This document shows, piece after piece, positions 25,734-35,578 of a DNA stretch of 64,000 nucleotides. The notes below the pieces were generated by a model that was not told the DNA's origin, ran no database searches, and saw only the letters and a program-made list of their open reading frames with translations. Origin of the DNA: Mannheimia varigena (GTDB taxonomy: Bacteria > Pseudomonadota > Gammaproteobacteria > Enterobacterales > Pasteurellaceae). The translations under genes and the position numbers were made by a program. The number at the start of each line of letters is the position of its first letter. The stretch's first letter is position 1. The DNA is taken from NCBI RefSeq assembly GCF_013377235.1, contig NZ_CP016226.1:992001-1056000 (forward strand), read 5' to 3'.

Positions 25734-26789
25734 ATGGCTAAAAAATTATTAGTGATGGCAGGTGGAACGGGAGGACACGTTTTTCCTGCAATAGCGGTAG
25801 CGCGAGAGCTACAAAAACAAGGCTGGCAAATCCGCTGGCTCGGCACGAAAGATAGAATGGAAGCAAACCTTGTACCCAAACACGGTATTGAAATTGATTT
25901 CATCGAAATTTCAGGCTTGCGTGGCAAAGGATTAGGTGCATTATTAAAAGCCCCTTTTGCGATCTTTAAAGCGGTGATGCAAGCTCGTAAAATCATTAAA
26001 AATTACCAGCCAGATGCGGTGTTGGGAATGGGTGGCTATGTTTCTGGCCCAGGTGGCATTGCGGCAAAATTATGTGGTGTACCTGTTATTTTACACGAGC
26101 AAAATGCGGTGGCAGGTTTAACTAACGTATGGCTTTCAAAAATTGCTCGCAAGGTATTACAAGCCTTTCCAACGGCATTTAATGATGCGGAAGTGGTGGG
26201 TAATCCGGTTCGTGAAGATTTATCCGCTTTACCTTTGCCAAACGAGCGTTTTAAGGAACGTGGCTATCCCATTAATATTTTAGTGATGGGTGGCAGCCAA
26301 GGAGCAAGAGTAATTAACCAAACAGTGCCAGAGGTTGCAAAAGTGTTGGGTAATAATGTGTTTATCAGCCATCAAGTCGGTAAAAACAATTTAGTAGGTA
26401 TTGAGGAAGTCTATCAACAAACAGGTAATGGTATCGCTTCAGAATTTATTGATGATATGAAAGCTGCCTATGAATGGGCAGATTTAGTGATTTGCCGTTC
26501 AGGAGCTTTAACTGTTTGTGAAATTGCCGCCGTTGGTTTACCCGCTATTTTCGTGCCATTTCAGCATAAAGATAAGCAACAATTTTTAAACGCTAATTAT
26601 TTGGCAGAAGCTGGAGCAGCAGTGATTATTGAACAGGTAGATTTTAATCCCCAATCATTGTTAAATGCCTTACAGCCACTTATTGCCGATCGCAAAAAAT
26701 TATTAGATATGGCAATACGAGCTAGAGCAAAAGCAACACCAACTGCAGCACAGCGTGTAGCTGAAGTGATTATTCAAGAAGCAAATTAG
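25734..26789 (+). CDS. murG: UDP-GlcNAc:lipid I N-acetylglucosaminyltransferase
   Basis: MurG converts lipid I to lipid II at the cytoplasmic face of the membrane. The 351-residue GT-B enzyme starts with the glycine-rich lipid-facing loop MAGGTGGHVFPA (about residues 8-19). GMGGYVSGPGG lies near 99-109, GGSQGARVINQ near 185-195, and the UDP-GlcNAc site SGALTVCEIAAVGLPAIFVPF near 257-277. murC follows after an 84-base spacer carrying an inverted uptake-signal pair. Confidence 0.98.
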   Translation: MAKKLLVMAGGTGGHVFPAIAVARELQKQGWQIRWLGTKDRMEANLVPKHGIEIDFIEISGLRGKGLGALLKAPFAIFKAVMQARKIIKNYQPDAVLGMGGYVSGPGGIAAKLCGVPVILHEQNAVAGLTNVWLSKIARKVLQAFPTAFNDAEVVGNPVREDLSALPLPNERFKERGYPINILVMGGSQGARVINQTVPEVAKVLGNNVFISHQVGKNNLVGIEEVYQQTGNGIASEFIDDMKAAYEWADLVICRSGALTVCEIAAVGLPAIFVPFQHKDKQQFLNANYLAEAGAAVIIEQVDFNPQSLLNALQPLIADRKKLLDMAIRARAKATPTAAQRVAEVIIQEAN

Positions 26790-26796
26790 TTGAAGA

Positions 26797-26852
26797 CAAG
26801 CGGTCAAATTTTTACGTTTTTTTGCAAAATAGTGAAAAAATTCAACCGCTTG
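26797..26852 (+). repeat. Inverted pair of uptake signals between murG and murC
   Basis: CAAGCGGT at 26797-26804 pairs with ACCGCTTG at 26845-26852. The loop includes two TTTTGCAAAA-type tails. It sits just before the murC start and could influence readthrough. Confidence 0.5.
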
Positions 26853-26873
26853 CAGAGCATATTAGGATTAGAA

Positions 26874-28301
26874 ATGAAAAATTTCCAAGATAAAGTTAAA
26901 AAGTTAGTGCCAGAAATGCGTCGTGTAAACCAAATCCACTTCATCGGGATTGGTGGTGCAGGTATGAGTGGCATTGCAGAAGTATTGCTTAACGAAGGCT
27001 ACCAAATTTCAGGCTCAGATATTGCAGATGGTATTGTAACGCAACGTTTATCAGCAGCGGGAGCAAAAGTGTTCATTGGGCATCAAGCAGAAAATATTTC
27101 AGGGGCAAGCGTTGTAGTCGTTTCAACTGCGATTGATGAAACTAACCCAGAAATTATTGCGGCTCGTGAAGCTAGAATCCCTGTTATTCGCCGTGCAGAA
27201 ATGTTGGCAGAAATTATGCGCTTTAGACACGGTATTGCGATTGCCGGCACACACGGAAAAACCACTACAACAGCAATGATTTCAATGATCTATACCGAAG
27301 CGAAACTTGATCCGACTTTTGTAAATGGTGGTCTAGTGAAATCAGCAGGAAAAAATGCTCATTTAGGTGCAAGCCGTTATTTAATTGCGGAGGCGGATGA
27401 AAGTGATGCTTCTTTCTTACACTTGCAGCCAATGGTATCAGTGGTAACAAATATTGAGCCTGATCATATGGATACATACGGTGGTGATTTTGAAAAAATG
27501 AAAGACACTTATGTGCGTTTTCTGCGTAACTTACCATTCTACGGGTTAGCGGTAATGTGCGCAGACGATGCGACTGTAATGGAAATTGCTCCTCGTGTTG
27601 GTCGCCAAGTGATTACTTATGGCTTTAGTGAAAATGCGGATTATCGTATTGAAGATTACCAACAAACAGGCTTTCAGGGGCATTATACCGTTGTTTGCCC
27701 ATCAGGCGAGCGAATTGATGTATTACTCAATGTACCGGGTACACATAATGCATTAAATGCAACGGCGGCATTGGCTGTTGCGAAAGAAGAAGGGATTGAA
27801 AATGAAGCAATTTTAGCCGCCCTTGCGGATTTCCAAGGAGCAGGTCGTCGTTTTGATCAACTTGGTTCATTTATTCGCCCTAATGGCAAAATTATGTTAG
27901 TTGATGATTACGGTCATCATCCAACAGAAGTTGATGTAACTATTCAAGCGGCTCGTCAAGGATGGGAAGGAAAACGTGTTGTGATGATTTTCCAACCGCA
28001 TCGTTATTCGCGTACTCGTGATTTATTTGATGAATTTGTGCAAGTGCTTTCTAAAGTAGACGCATTGATTTTATTAGATGTTTATGCTGCTGGCGAATCG
28101 CCGATTGTTGGTGCGGATAGTAAAGCTTTAGCTCGTTCAATCCGTAATTTAGGTAAGGTTGATCCGATTTTAGTCTCAGATACTGATCAGCTAGGCGAAG
28201 TGTTAGATCAAATTATTCAAGACGGAGATTTAATCTTGGCACAAGGTGCTGGTAGTGTAAGCCGTATCTCGCGTGGTTTGGCAGAAAGTTGGAAAGCGTA
28301 A
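26874..28301 (+). CDS. murC: UDP-N-acetylmuramate:L-alanine ligase
   Basis: MurC performs the first amino-acid addition to UDP-MurNAc. With the ATG at 26874 it has 475 residues, the family length. A longer frame from a TTG at 26790 would translate the uptake-signal hairpin and is rejected. Motifs are FIGIGGAGMSGIAEVL near 24-39, the P-loop AGTHGKTTTTAMI near 125-137, EADESDASFL near 174-183 and DDYGHHPTEV near 345-354. ddl follows after 9 bases. Confidence 0.97.
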   Translation: MKNFQDKVKKLVPEMRRVNQIHFIGIGGAGMSGIAEVLLNEGYQISGSDIADGIVTQRLSAAGAKVFIGHQAENISGASVVVVSTAIDETNPEIIAAREARIPVIRRAEMLAEIMRFRHGIAIAGTHGKTTTTAMISMIYTEAKLDPTFVNGGLVKSAGKNAHLGASRYLIAEADESDASFLHLQPMVSVVTNIEPDHMDTYGGDFEKMKDTYVRFLRNLPFYGLAVMCADDATVMEIAPRVGRQVITYGFSENADYRIEDYQQTGFQGHYTVVCPSGERIDVLLNVPGTHNALNATAALAVAKEEGIENEAILAALADFQGAGRRFDQLGSFIRPNGKIMLVDDYGHHPTEVDVTIQAARQGWEGKRVVMIFQPHRYSRTRDLFDEFVQVLSKVDALILLDVYAAGESPIVGADSKALARSIRNLGKVDPILVSDTDQLGEVLDQIIQDGDLILAQGAGSVSRISRGLAESWKA

Positions 28302-28310
28302 GGATTTAAA

Positions 28311-29222
28311 ATGAGCATTAAAAACGAAAAAATTGCGGTATTATTTGGCGGTGTTTCGCAAGAACGTGAAGTTTCACTTAATTCAGGTGCTGCAGTAACA
28401 GAAGCATTAAGAAGTTTAGGCTATAATGTTGAAGGTATTGATACCAAAGAATTCCCGATTGAAAAATTAAAAGAAAAAGGCATTCAACGTGTATTTAATA
28501 TTTTACACGGTGGCATTGGCGAAAACGGCGTGCTACAAGGTGCATTAGAGCAAATGGGAATTCCTTATACAGGCTGCGGCGTGATGGCATCAGCGGTAAC
28601 ACTAGATAAATTCCGCACCAAATTATTATGGAATGCAGTAGGTTTACCAACAGCAGATATGGTGGTAGTTCAACGTGGACAAGCGGTCGATTTTGATGAA
28701 ATTATTGCAAAATTAGGCTTACCTGTATTTGTGAAACCTTCTTGTGAAGGCTCAAGCGTGGGGGTTTTCAAAGTAAAAACCAAAGAAGAACTAGAGCCTG
28801 CAATTCATGAAGCATTAAAATTTGACTCTATAGTATTAGTAGAAGAATTTTTAGCGGGTAATGAATACTCTGTACCGGTGTTAGATGGTCAAGTTTTACC
28901 TGCGGTTCAAGTGATCCCGGATGGTGAATTTTATGACTACCATGCCAAATATGTGTCTGATAATACGCAATATGTTGTGCCAGCGTTGAATGATGAACGT
29001 CAAGCTGAAGTGGCTCAATTAGTGAAAGCTGCTTATAATGTGGTTGGTTGTCGTGGTTGGAGCCGTGTCGATGTGATGGAAGATGGTAATGGCAAATTCC
29101 GTTTAGTGGAAGTAAATACTAACCCAGGTATGACAAGCCACAGTATTTTCCCCAAATCGGCAGCAACAGTTGGTATTTCATTTGAAAAACTTGTAGAGAA
29201 AGTGTTGGAGTTAAGTGCTTAA
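28311..29222 (+). CDS. ddlB: D-alanine:D-alanine ligase
   Basis: Ddl makes the D-Ala-D-Ala dipeptide used by MurF. The 303-residue ATP-grasp protein begins with KIAVLFGGVSQEREVSLNSG (residues about 7-26), the substrate-binding glycine loop. GCGVMASAVTLDKFRTK lies near 88-104, VKPSCEGSSVGVFKV near 142-156, and the Mg-binding VEVNTNPGMTSHS near 266-278. The last base of its stop is the first base of the ftsQ ATG (TAATG). Location in the dcw cluster points to the DdlB type. Confidence 0.97.
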   Translation: MSIKNEKIAVLFGGVSQEREVSLNSGAAVTEALRSLGYNVEGIDTKEFPIEKLKEKGIQRVFNILHGGIGENGVLQGALEQMGIPYTGCGVMASAVTLDKFRTKLLWNAVGLPTADMVVVQRGQAVDFDEIIAKLGLPVFVKPSCEGSSVGVFKVKTKEELEPAIHEALKFDSIVLVEEFLAGNEYSVPVLDGQVLPAVQVIPDGEFYDYHAKYVSDNTQYVVPALNDERQAEVAQLVKAAYNVVGCRGWSRVDVMEDGNGKFRLVEVNTNPGMTSHSIFPKSAATVGISFEKLVEKVLELSA

Positions 29223-30013
29223 TGGGCATTTTCAGCAAAAAAAATAGCACAAACGTGCGTTTTAATGTGATTAACCCAAAAACTTCGGTTTCTTCACGCA
29301 AATGGCTAGTATTCATTAAGCCATTAATTGTGCTATTATGTACACTATTTCTATTTGGTGTATATAGTAATTGGCAAAACATACTTGAAAGTTGGGATAA
29401 AACCCCGATTCGAGCCTATGCCCTGACTCATAAAACACAATTTACAACGAATGCAGATATTCGTGAAACTTTATCTGGAGAACCTGCTCTAAAAGGATAT
29501 TTCGGGCAAGATATTCAAGAGGTCAAAGATAAGCTTTTATCTATACCTTGGGTGAAAGATGTGGTCGTTCGTAAGCTTTATCCAGATAGGTTAAGTATTA
29601 CATTACTAGAACACAAACCTATTGCCATTTGGAATGATGTCAACTTTGTTTCAGAACAAGGCATTGTGTTTAGCTTGCCGCAAGATAGAATGGATAAATC
29701 AGGATTACCATTACTCTATGGGCCTGATACTGAAGGTAAAAACGTATTAGAGGCATGGAGTAAAATCCGTACAGATCTTAATGCTCGAAAGTTAGATCTG
29801 AGTTCAGTTTCAGTGGATAATCGAGGATCGTGGACGATTCGACTTTCAAATCAGGTAGAGCTACGTTTAGGAAGAGGTGAATGGACACCTAAAATCGATC
29901 GCTTCGTGTCAATTTTTCCTGAAATTAATGTCCCTGATGGACATAGATTAGCTTATGTCGATTTGCGTTATCCTCACGGAGCAGCAGTCGGATTTAGCCC
30001 CATAAAAAATTAA
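29222..30013 (+). CDS. ftsQ: Cell division protein FtsQ
   Basis: FtsQ is a bitopic divisome protein that bridges early and late components. The 263 residues contain a cytoplasmic N-terminus, one membrane helix at about 29-47 (LVFIKPLIVLLCTLFLFGV) and the POTRA domain, where GYFGQDIQEVKDKLLSIPWVK and VVRKLYPDRLSITLLEHKPIAIW are characteristic. The beta domain follows. It is translationally coupled to ddl by a one-base overlap and lies 24 bases before ftsA. Confidence 0.95.
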   Translation: MGIFSKKNSTNVRFNVINPKTSVSSRKWLVFIKPLIVLLCTLFLFGVYSNWQNILESWDKTPIRAYALTHKTQFTTNADIRETLSGEPALKGYFGQDIQEVKDKLLSIPWVKDVVVRKLYPDRLSITLLEHKPIAIWNDVNFVSEQGIVFSLPQDRMDKSGLPLLYGPDTEGKNVLEAWSKIRTDLNARKLDLSSVSVDNRGSWTIRLSNQVELRLGRGEWTPKIDRFVSIFPEINVPDGHRLAYVDLRYPHGAAVGFSPIKN

Positions 30014-30037
30014 CTTTAACAAAAATAAAATAATAGT

Positions 30038-31309
30038 ATGACAAAAGCAGTAGAATCAAAAATCATTGTTGGTCTAGATATTGGTACATCAAAAGTAGTT
30101 GCCGTTGTCGGTGAAGTATTACCTGATGGTGTTATCAATGTAATGGGCTCTGGCGTTTGCCCTTCTAAAGGGGTCGATCGTGGTGGTATTATCGATCTTA
30201 ATGCAGCTGTTAATTCCATTCAACGCGCTATCCAACAAGCTGAGTCTATTGCTGACTGTCAAATTATGGGTGTAACTCTTGCTATTTCTGGTCAACATAT
30301 TGTTGGTTTAAATGAATCAGGCACATCTACTTTATCCGGCGGTATCGTAACGCAAGATAACATTGAAAGTGCCGTTGATATGGCAAAAGCAATCAAATTA
30401 CAAGATGGCTTAGAAACTTTGCATATGATTCCACAAGAATACAATGTGGATAGATTACCTGCGACTAAAAATCCGATCGGCTTATCAGGTATGCGTTTAC
30501 AAGTCCAAGCACATCTAATCGCTTGTCATCAAGCTTGGCTTAAAAACTTAAAAAATGCTGTTGAACAAGCTAAATTAAAAGTTGATCAAGTTGTTTTTTC
30601 AGGGCTAGCATCAAGCTATTCTGTATTAACAGAAGATGAGAAAGAGTTGGGAGTCTGCCTAATTGATATCGGTGGCGGCACGATGGATGTGCTTGTTTAT
30701 ACTGATGGTGCGCTAAGATATAGTAAAGTAATTCCGTTTGCAGGTAATAATATTACTGATTATTTAGCTCGTGTGTTTACTACCTCACGTCAAGAAGCGG
30801 AAAGCATTAAAGTAAGTTATGGAAGTGCGATTTCCCCTCCCACTCACAATGCAGATAAAAAAATTGAGGTAACTGGGCTAGGTGGACGCCCTGCAAGAAC
30901 GTTTACCCGAGCTCAAGTAGCAACAGTTACATCTCAATGTTATAACGATTTATTAAAAGTAGTAGAAGATGAACTTACCCAACTACGCAATGAACTCTTC
31001 CAAAAAGGGATAAAACAAGAACTAATTGCTGGTATTGTCATTACAGGTGGTGGTTCACAGATTGAAGATATTGTAGAATGTGCAAAATCTATTTTTGGAT
31101 CACAAGTTAGAGTCGGTTATCCTCTTAATATTACTGGCTTAACAGATTACGTGAATAAACCACAATATGCTACAGCACTAGGACTTTTACAATATAGTCA
31201 CTACAACTATACTGAACAAGGCAATAGTACAGAGGCTAATGAAGATATCTTTGCACCAATAGGCATTGGTGCTAAGAAAATTATAAACTTCTTCAAGTCA
31301 AAATTTTAA
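30038..31309 (+). CDS. ftsA: Cell division protein FtsA
   Basis: FtsA is the actin-like ATPase that tethers FtsZ filaments to the membrane. The 423-residue protein shows the phosphate-1 motif IVGLDIGTSKVVAVVGE (about 10-26), the phosphate-2 motif LGVCLIDIGGGTMDVLVY near 203-220 and ITGGGSQIEDI near 337-347. The C-terminus ends with an amphipathic membrane-targeting helix, GAKKIINFFKSKF. It is in the conserved ftsQ-ftsA-ftsZ order, 31 bases before ftsZ. Confidence 0.98.
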   Translation: MTKAVESKIIVGLDIGTSKVVAVVGEVLPDGVINVMGSGVCPSKGVDRGGIIDLNAAVNSIQRAIQQAESIADCQIMGVTLAISGQHIVGLNESGTSTLSGGIVTQDNIESAVDMAKAIKLQDGLETLHMIPQEYNVDRLPATKNPIGLSGMRLQVQAHLIACHQAWLKNLKNAVEQAKLKVDQVVFSGLASSYSVLTEDEKELGVCLIDIGGGTMDVLVYTDGALRYSKVIPFAGNNITDYLARVFTTSRQEAESIKVSYGSAISPPTHNADKKIEVTGLGGRPARTFTRAQVATVTSQCYNDLLKVVEDELTQLRNELFQKGIKQELIAGIVITGGGSQIEDIVECAKSIFGSQVRVGYPLNITGLTDYVNKPQYATALGLLQYSHYNYTEQGNSTEANEDIFAPIGIGAKKIINFFKSKF

Positions 31310-31340
31310 TAGTGTTAAATAAACACGCAGGGAGATAAAA

Positions 31341-32576
31341 ATGTTTGAACCTATTATTGAACAAACGCAAGATGCTATCATTAAGGTAGTGGGTGTTGGC
31401 GGCGGCGGTGGTAATGCTGTAGATAGAATGTCACGTTCTGCTGATGATATCAAAGGGGTTGAATTCTTTGACGTAAATACTGATGCTCAAGTTTTAAGAA
31501 AAAGAACAACACGCCAAACTATCCAAATTGGTGCTGCTACAACTAAAGGTTTAGGAGCAGGTGCTGATCCAATGGTAGGTAAACAGGCTGCTGAAGAAGA
31601 TCGTGAAGCTATTGCTAATGCATTAAAAGGCGCTAATATGACTTTTATTGCTGTTGGTATGGGTGGGGGTACAGGTACAGGTGCAGCACCTGTAGTAGCT
31701 CAAATCGCAAAAGAGCAAGGCTCTTTAACAGTTGGTGTTGTAACTAAACCTTTCCGTTTTGAAGGCCCGCGTCGTATGCGTTTTGCCGATCAAGGTATCA
31801 AGGAACTGTCTCAATATGTGGATTCTCTAATTATCATTCCGAATGATAAATTACGCGGATTAGGAAAGCAAACAACTGCAGTAGATGCTTTCGCAGCTGC
31901 AAATGATGTATTAAGCAACTGTGTACTTGGTATCACCAACATGATTACCAGCTCAGGCGGTTCAACTGGTGCAGATATCAACGTGGACTTCGCTGATGTT
32001 CGTACGGTTATGTCAGGTAAAGGCCATGCAATGATTGGTACTGGTTTTGCCGAAGGTGAGGTAGGTGAAGGTCGAGCAGAAAAAGCAATGAATGATGCAA
32101 TTTCAAGCCCATTACTTGAAAATGTCGATATTTCAGGTGCGAATGGTATGTTGATTAACATTAGTGCAGGAACAGATTTCTTATTAGAAGAAGTTTATGC
32201 TATGATGGATTTAATTTATGGCTTTGCATCTGAAGATGCTGCAATTGTATTTGGTTGTAATTACTATCCAGAAATGGATGGTAAAGTAAGTGTTACATTA
32301 GTAGCAACAGGTATTGGGCAGCCAGAAGAAGCATTACACATGCCGAAAGCTCCACCTGTTTATGCACACCAAATGCATCAGCAACAAGCTACTCAACCCC
32401 AACAACCGCAAGTAGCACAACAACCAGGTTTTACACAACCATCAGGTTATAATCAACCTAACCAATTTGGTCAGCCACAAGCTCAACAACCTACGGCACC
32501 AAAGCCACAATCGGTGGATACAGCCCAGATTTTTAACCCAAGTTCAATTCCAGGCTTTATGAGAAATAGTCAATAA
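31341..32576 (+). CDS. ftsZ: Cell division GTPase FtsZ
   Basis: FtsZ is the tubulin-like GTPase that forms the Z ring. The 411 residues carry VVGVGGGGGNAVDRM near 17-31, the tubulin signature GGGTGTGAAPVVA near 106-118 and the T7-loop region GADINVDFADVRTVM near 212-226. A Q/P-rich disordered linker spans about 335-395. The C-terminal peptide SIPGFMRNSQ corresponds to the conserved tail that binds FtsA and ZipA. GGGAG precedes the ATG. Confidence 0.99.
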   Translation: MFEPIIEQTQDAIIKVVGVGGGGGNAVDRMSRSADDIKGVEFFDVNTDAQVLRKRTTRQTIQIGAATTKGLGAGADPMVGKQAAEEDREAIANALKGANMTFIAVGMGGGTGTGAAPVVAQIAKEQGSLTVGVVTKPFRFEGPRRMRFADQGIKELSQYVDSLIIIPNDKLRGLGKQTTAVDAFAAANDVLSNCVLGITNMITSSGGSTGADINVDFADVRTVMSGKGHAMIGTGFAEGEVGEGRAEKAMNDAISSPLLENVDISGANGMLINISAGTDFLLEEVYAMMDLIYGFASEDAAIVFGCNYYPEMDGKVSVTLVATGIGQPEEALHMPKAPPVYAHQMHQQQATQPQQPQVAQQPGFTQPSGYNQPNQFGQPQAQQPTAPKPQSVDTAQIFNPSSIPGFMRNSQ

Positions 32577-32606
32577 CTTCCAAAATCTGGAAAGTAAGGA
32601 CAAACT

Positions 32607-33527
32607 ATGATTAAACAAAGAACATTAAAACAAGCAGCAAAAGTAACAGGTATTGGCTTGCATAGTGGTAAAAAAGTAACGCTAACGTTACGCCCTGCCC
32701 CAGCCAATACAGGGGTTATTTATGCCCGTACCGATTTAGAGCCTGCCGTTTATTTCCCTGCAAGGGCAGACTCTATTCGTGATACAAAATTATGTACATG
32801 TATGGTAAATGATGACGGCGTACGTATCTCAACTGTAGAGCATCTAAGCGCAGCCATGTCAGCATTAGGCTTAGACAATGTTATTGTTGAAGTAGATGCG
32901 CCAGAAATTCCAATTATGGACGGTAGCTCAAGCCCATTCATTTATTTATTATTAGATGCAGGCATTGAAGAGCAAGACGCGCCAAAGAAATTTATTCGCA
33001 TTAAAGAAACTGTACGAGTTGAAGAAGACGATAAATGGGCTGAATTAAAGCCATATAATAATGGTTTTAAATTAAATTTCACTATTGATTTTGAACATCC
33101 ATTAATCTCAAAAAACGTAAGAAACTACGCAATGGATTTTTCTGCGGAGAACTTTATTCAACAGTTAAGTCGCGCGAGAACCTTCACATTTATGAAAGAT
33201 GTTGAATACCTTCAATCTATTGGCTTAGCCTTAGGTGGAAGTTTAGATAATGCTATCGTATTAGATGATTATCGTATCTTAAATGAAGATGGTCTACGTT
33301 TTAAAGATGAGCTCGTTCGCCATAAAATGCTAGATTCAATTGGCGATTTATTTATGTGTGGCTATAATATTCTTGGTGAATTTAGCGCTTATAAATCAGG
33401 CCACGGTGTAAATAACAAATTATTGCGTGCTGTTCTTGCTAATAAAAATGCGTGGGAACTTGTTACCTTTGAAGATAAATCACAAGTTCCTCAAGGTTAT
33501 CAAGTAAAACAAGAAATTTTTATCTAA
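32607..33527 (+). CDS. lpxC: UDP-3-O-acyl-N-acetylglucosamine deacetylase
   Basis: LpxC is the zinc enzyme that commits UDP-acyl-GlcNAc to lipid A synthesis. The 306-residue length is normal. Zinc ligands and active-site residues are visible: His79 in STVEHLSAAM, the HKMLDSIGD segment near 238-246 with a His and an Asp, and His near 265 in KSGHGVNNKLL. The C-terminus (VKQEIFI) could hold the region recognised by FtsH-type proteolysis. It ends the dcw cluster, as in E. coli, before a strong terminator. Confidence 0.98.
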   Translation: MIKQRTLKQAAKVTGIGLHSGKKVTLTLRPAPANTGVIYARTDLEPAVYFPARADSIRDTKLCTCMVNDDGVRISTVEHLSAAMSALGLDNVIVEVDAPEIPIMDGSSSPFIYLLLDAGIEEQDAPKKFIRIKETVRVEEDDKWAELKPYNNGFKLNFTIDFEHPLISKNVRNYAMDFSAENFIQQLSRARTFTFMKDVEYLQSIGLALGGSLDNAIVLDDYRILNEDGLRFKDELVRHKMLDSIGDLFMCGYNILGEFSAYKSGHGVNNKLLRAVLANKNAWELVTFEDKSQVPQGYQVKQEIFI

Positions 33528-33533
33528 TATTAA

Positions 33534-33566
33534 TAAAAAAGCGAACTTTATAGTTCGCTTTTTTAT
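33534..33566 (+). terminator. Rho-independent terminator of the dcw cluster after lpxC
   Basis: AAAAAAGCGAACT and AGTTCGCTTTTTT flank a TTAT loop and end in a T-run. It is nearly symmetrical but acts for the plus-strand operon here. Confidence 0.9.
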
Positions 33567-33598
33567 TTGCAAACTTTTACAGAAAATAAACCGCTTAT

Positions 33599-33677
33599 CA
33601 CTGTATAAATTTATAGATTTTTACCCCCAATCCATTTACTGTTCAAAAAAACAGTTGTACTATATACCCATACAGTT
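33599..33677 (+). promoter_or_regulatory. LexA (SOS) boxes upstream of recN
   Basis: TACTGTTCAAAAAAACAGTT at 33637-33656 has the exact CTG-N10-CAG core. TACTATATACCCATACAGTT at 33658-33677 is CTA-N10-CAG. The two are 21 bases apart, on the same helix face. A third, weaker half-matching site (CTG-N10-TAG) lies at 33599-33618. Multiple LexA boxes are typical for recN. Confidence 0.85.
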
Positions 33678-33699
33678 AATTTTTGTATGGAATCTTCTT

Positions 33700-35376
33700 A
33701 TGTTAACTCAACTTACTATTAATAATTTTGCTATTGTCCGCCATCTTGCTCTAGAACTGAATGAGGGAATGTCTGTTATTACAGGAGAAACTGGTGCAGG
33801 TAAATCTATTGCTATTGATGCTTTAGGATTATGTTTAGGTTATCGCTCTGAAAGTGGAATGATTCGTAGTGGTACAGATAAAGCAGATATCAGTGCAACC
33901 TTTATTATGCAAGCAAATAGCCCAGCTTATTTGTGGCTAGAGGAACATGAGCTACTTGATGAAGATAATCCTCAAGAGTGTATCTTACGCCGTATAATTA
34001 ATGTTGATGGCCGTTCAAAAGCATTTGTTAATAATAGAGCATTGCCTGTTTCGCAACTGCGAGAGCTAGGGCAATACCTTATTCATTTAAATGGCCAGCA
34101 CGCCCCTCAATTATTATTAAAACAAGAATATCAACTTGAGATTGTAGATAATTATGCGTCCATACAGCCTCTATTAGCTAAAATGGCGAAACAATATAGT
34201 ATTTGGAAGAAGTTGAACAAGCTAGTAAAAAATTTCCAGCAGCAATGCCAAGAAAATGAAGCTCGTAAACAATTATTGCAATATCAAGTTGAAGAGTTAG
34301 ATGAATTTGCGATTAAAGAAAATGAATTTAAAGAGATGGAAGAAAAATATAATGTTCTTTCTTCTTCAGAAGAGCTAACAGAACTTTCAGATGACACGAT
34401 GAATCTGTTAAGCAATGATGAAATCAACGCAAACGCTCTTATTTATAAAGCAATACGCAACGCCGAAAATTTAGTAGAACTAAATAGCCACTACCAAAGC
34501 GTGCTGGATATGCTTAATGAAGCTCTTATTCAGGTGCAAGAAGCGAGTTCTGAAATTGCTCAGCTAGCTAGTAAAATAGAACAAGATCCTGAATTATTAC
34601 ACGAGTTAGATAATCGTATTGCTCAAGCAATCTCCCTTGCTCGTAAGCATCATATTCAACCAAATGAATTATGGCGATACCATACACAGCTGAAAAACGA
34701 GTTACAGGAACTCCTTGATTTTGAAGATAATGAAGAACAACTTATTCAAGATGAGAAACAAGCTTATCAGCAATGTTTAGTATTAGCAGAAGAAATCTAT
34801 CAAAAACGAACAGAAGCAGCTAATAAGTTGGCTCAACAAGTTACAAAACAAATTAAACATTTAGCGATGGAGAATGGCGAATTTTTTATTAAAGTAGAAC
34901 ATCACATTGAAAAATTATCACCGAACGGGGCAGATTCTGTTGAATTTAACTTACGAAGTAACCTAGGGCAACAAGCCCAACTACTTGCTAAAATTGCATC
35001 GGGGGGCGAACTCTCTCGTATTTCTTTAGCGATACAGGTTTTAACAGCAAACAAACTCTCTACCCCAACTATTATTTTTGATGAGGTTGATGTAGGCATT
35101 AGTGGCTCGGCTGCAACCACAGTAGGAAAATTATTACGCGAATTAGGCCAAAAATGTCAAGTTCTATGCGTGACCCACTTACCACAAGTTGCAAGTTATG
35201 GAAATCACCACTTCAATGTCCAAAAATATATTGAGAATAATAAAACTGAAACGCATATGACATTACTCTCTCAAAATGAACGTATATACGCATTAGCGCG
35301 GTTATTAGGCGGTAGTAAAATTACTGATACGGTATTAGCAAATGCTGAAGAAATGCTCAATTTAGCAAATACTTAA
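33700..35376 (+). CDS. recN: DNA repair protein RecN
   Basis: RecN is an SMC-like ATPase that holds DNA ends together during double-strand break repair. From the ATG at 33700 it has 558 residues. Walker A (GETGAGKS) is at about residues 29-36. Long coiled-coil arms fill about 150-360. The ABC signature ASGGELSRISLAIQVL and Walker B PTIIFDEVDVGISG lie near 430-475. An in-frame TTG at 33655 overlaps the LexA boxes and is rejected as start. It should be strongly induced by DNA damage. Confidence 0.97.
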   Translation: MLTQLTINNFAIVRHLALELNEGMSVITGETGAGKSIAIDALGLCLGYRSESGMIRSGTDKADISATFIMQANSPAYLWLEEHELLDEDNPQECILRRIINVDGRSKAFVNNRALPVSQLRELGQYLIHLNGQHAPQLLLKQEYQLEIVDNYASIQPLLAKMAKQYSIWKKLNKLVKNFQQQCQENEARKQLLQYQVEELDEFAIKENEFKEMEEKYNVLSSSEELTELSDDTMNLLSNDEINANALIYKAIRNAENLVELNSHYQSVLDMLNEALIQVQEASSEIAQLASKIEQDPELLHELDNRIAQAISLARKHHIQPNELWRYHTQLKNELQELLDFEDNEEQLIQDEKQAYQQCLVLAEEIYQKRTEAANKLAQQVTKQIKHLAMENGEFFIKVEHHIEKLSPNGADSVEFNLRSNLGQQAQLLAKIASGGELSRISLAIQVLTANKLSTPTIIFDEVDVGISGSAATTVGKLLRELGQKCQVLCVTHLPQVASYGNHHFNVQKYIENNKTETHMTLLSQNERIYALARLLGGSKITDTVLANAEEMLNLANT

Positions 35377-35384
35377 AGACTGAT

Positions 35385-35416
35385 AAAAAATCGCATCAAC
35401 ATTGCTGTTGATGCGA
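35385..35416 (-). terminator. Terminator of the tRNA-Ala gene
   Basis: TCGCATCAAC and GTTGATGCGA form a 10-bp perfect stem with a 6-base loop. On the minus strand it is followed by TTTTTTAT. It may also stop recN transcription from the other side. Confidence 0.8.
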
Positions 35417-35424
35417 CCGAAAAT

Positions 35425-35500
<76 letters not shown>

Positions 35501-35578
35501 TAATATGGGCGAAATAATATGCTTTTCACCCTAATATGTCAATGGCTTTAGATAATGATAAAACTAATTGATTAAAAA

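Noticed and set aside
26790..26873. Longer murC start at a TTG
   Set aside because: It would translate an uptake-signal hairpin; the ATG at 26874 gives the family N-terminus.
33655..33699. Longer recN start at a TTG
   Set aside because: It overlaps the LexA boxes, and the protein homology begins at 33700.
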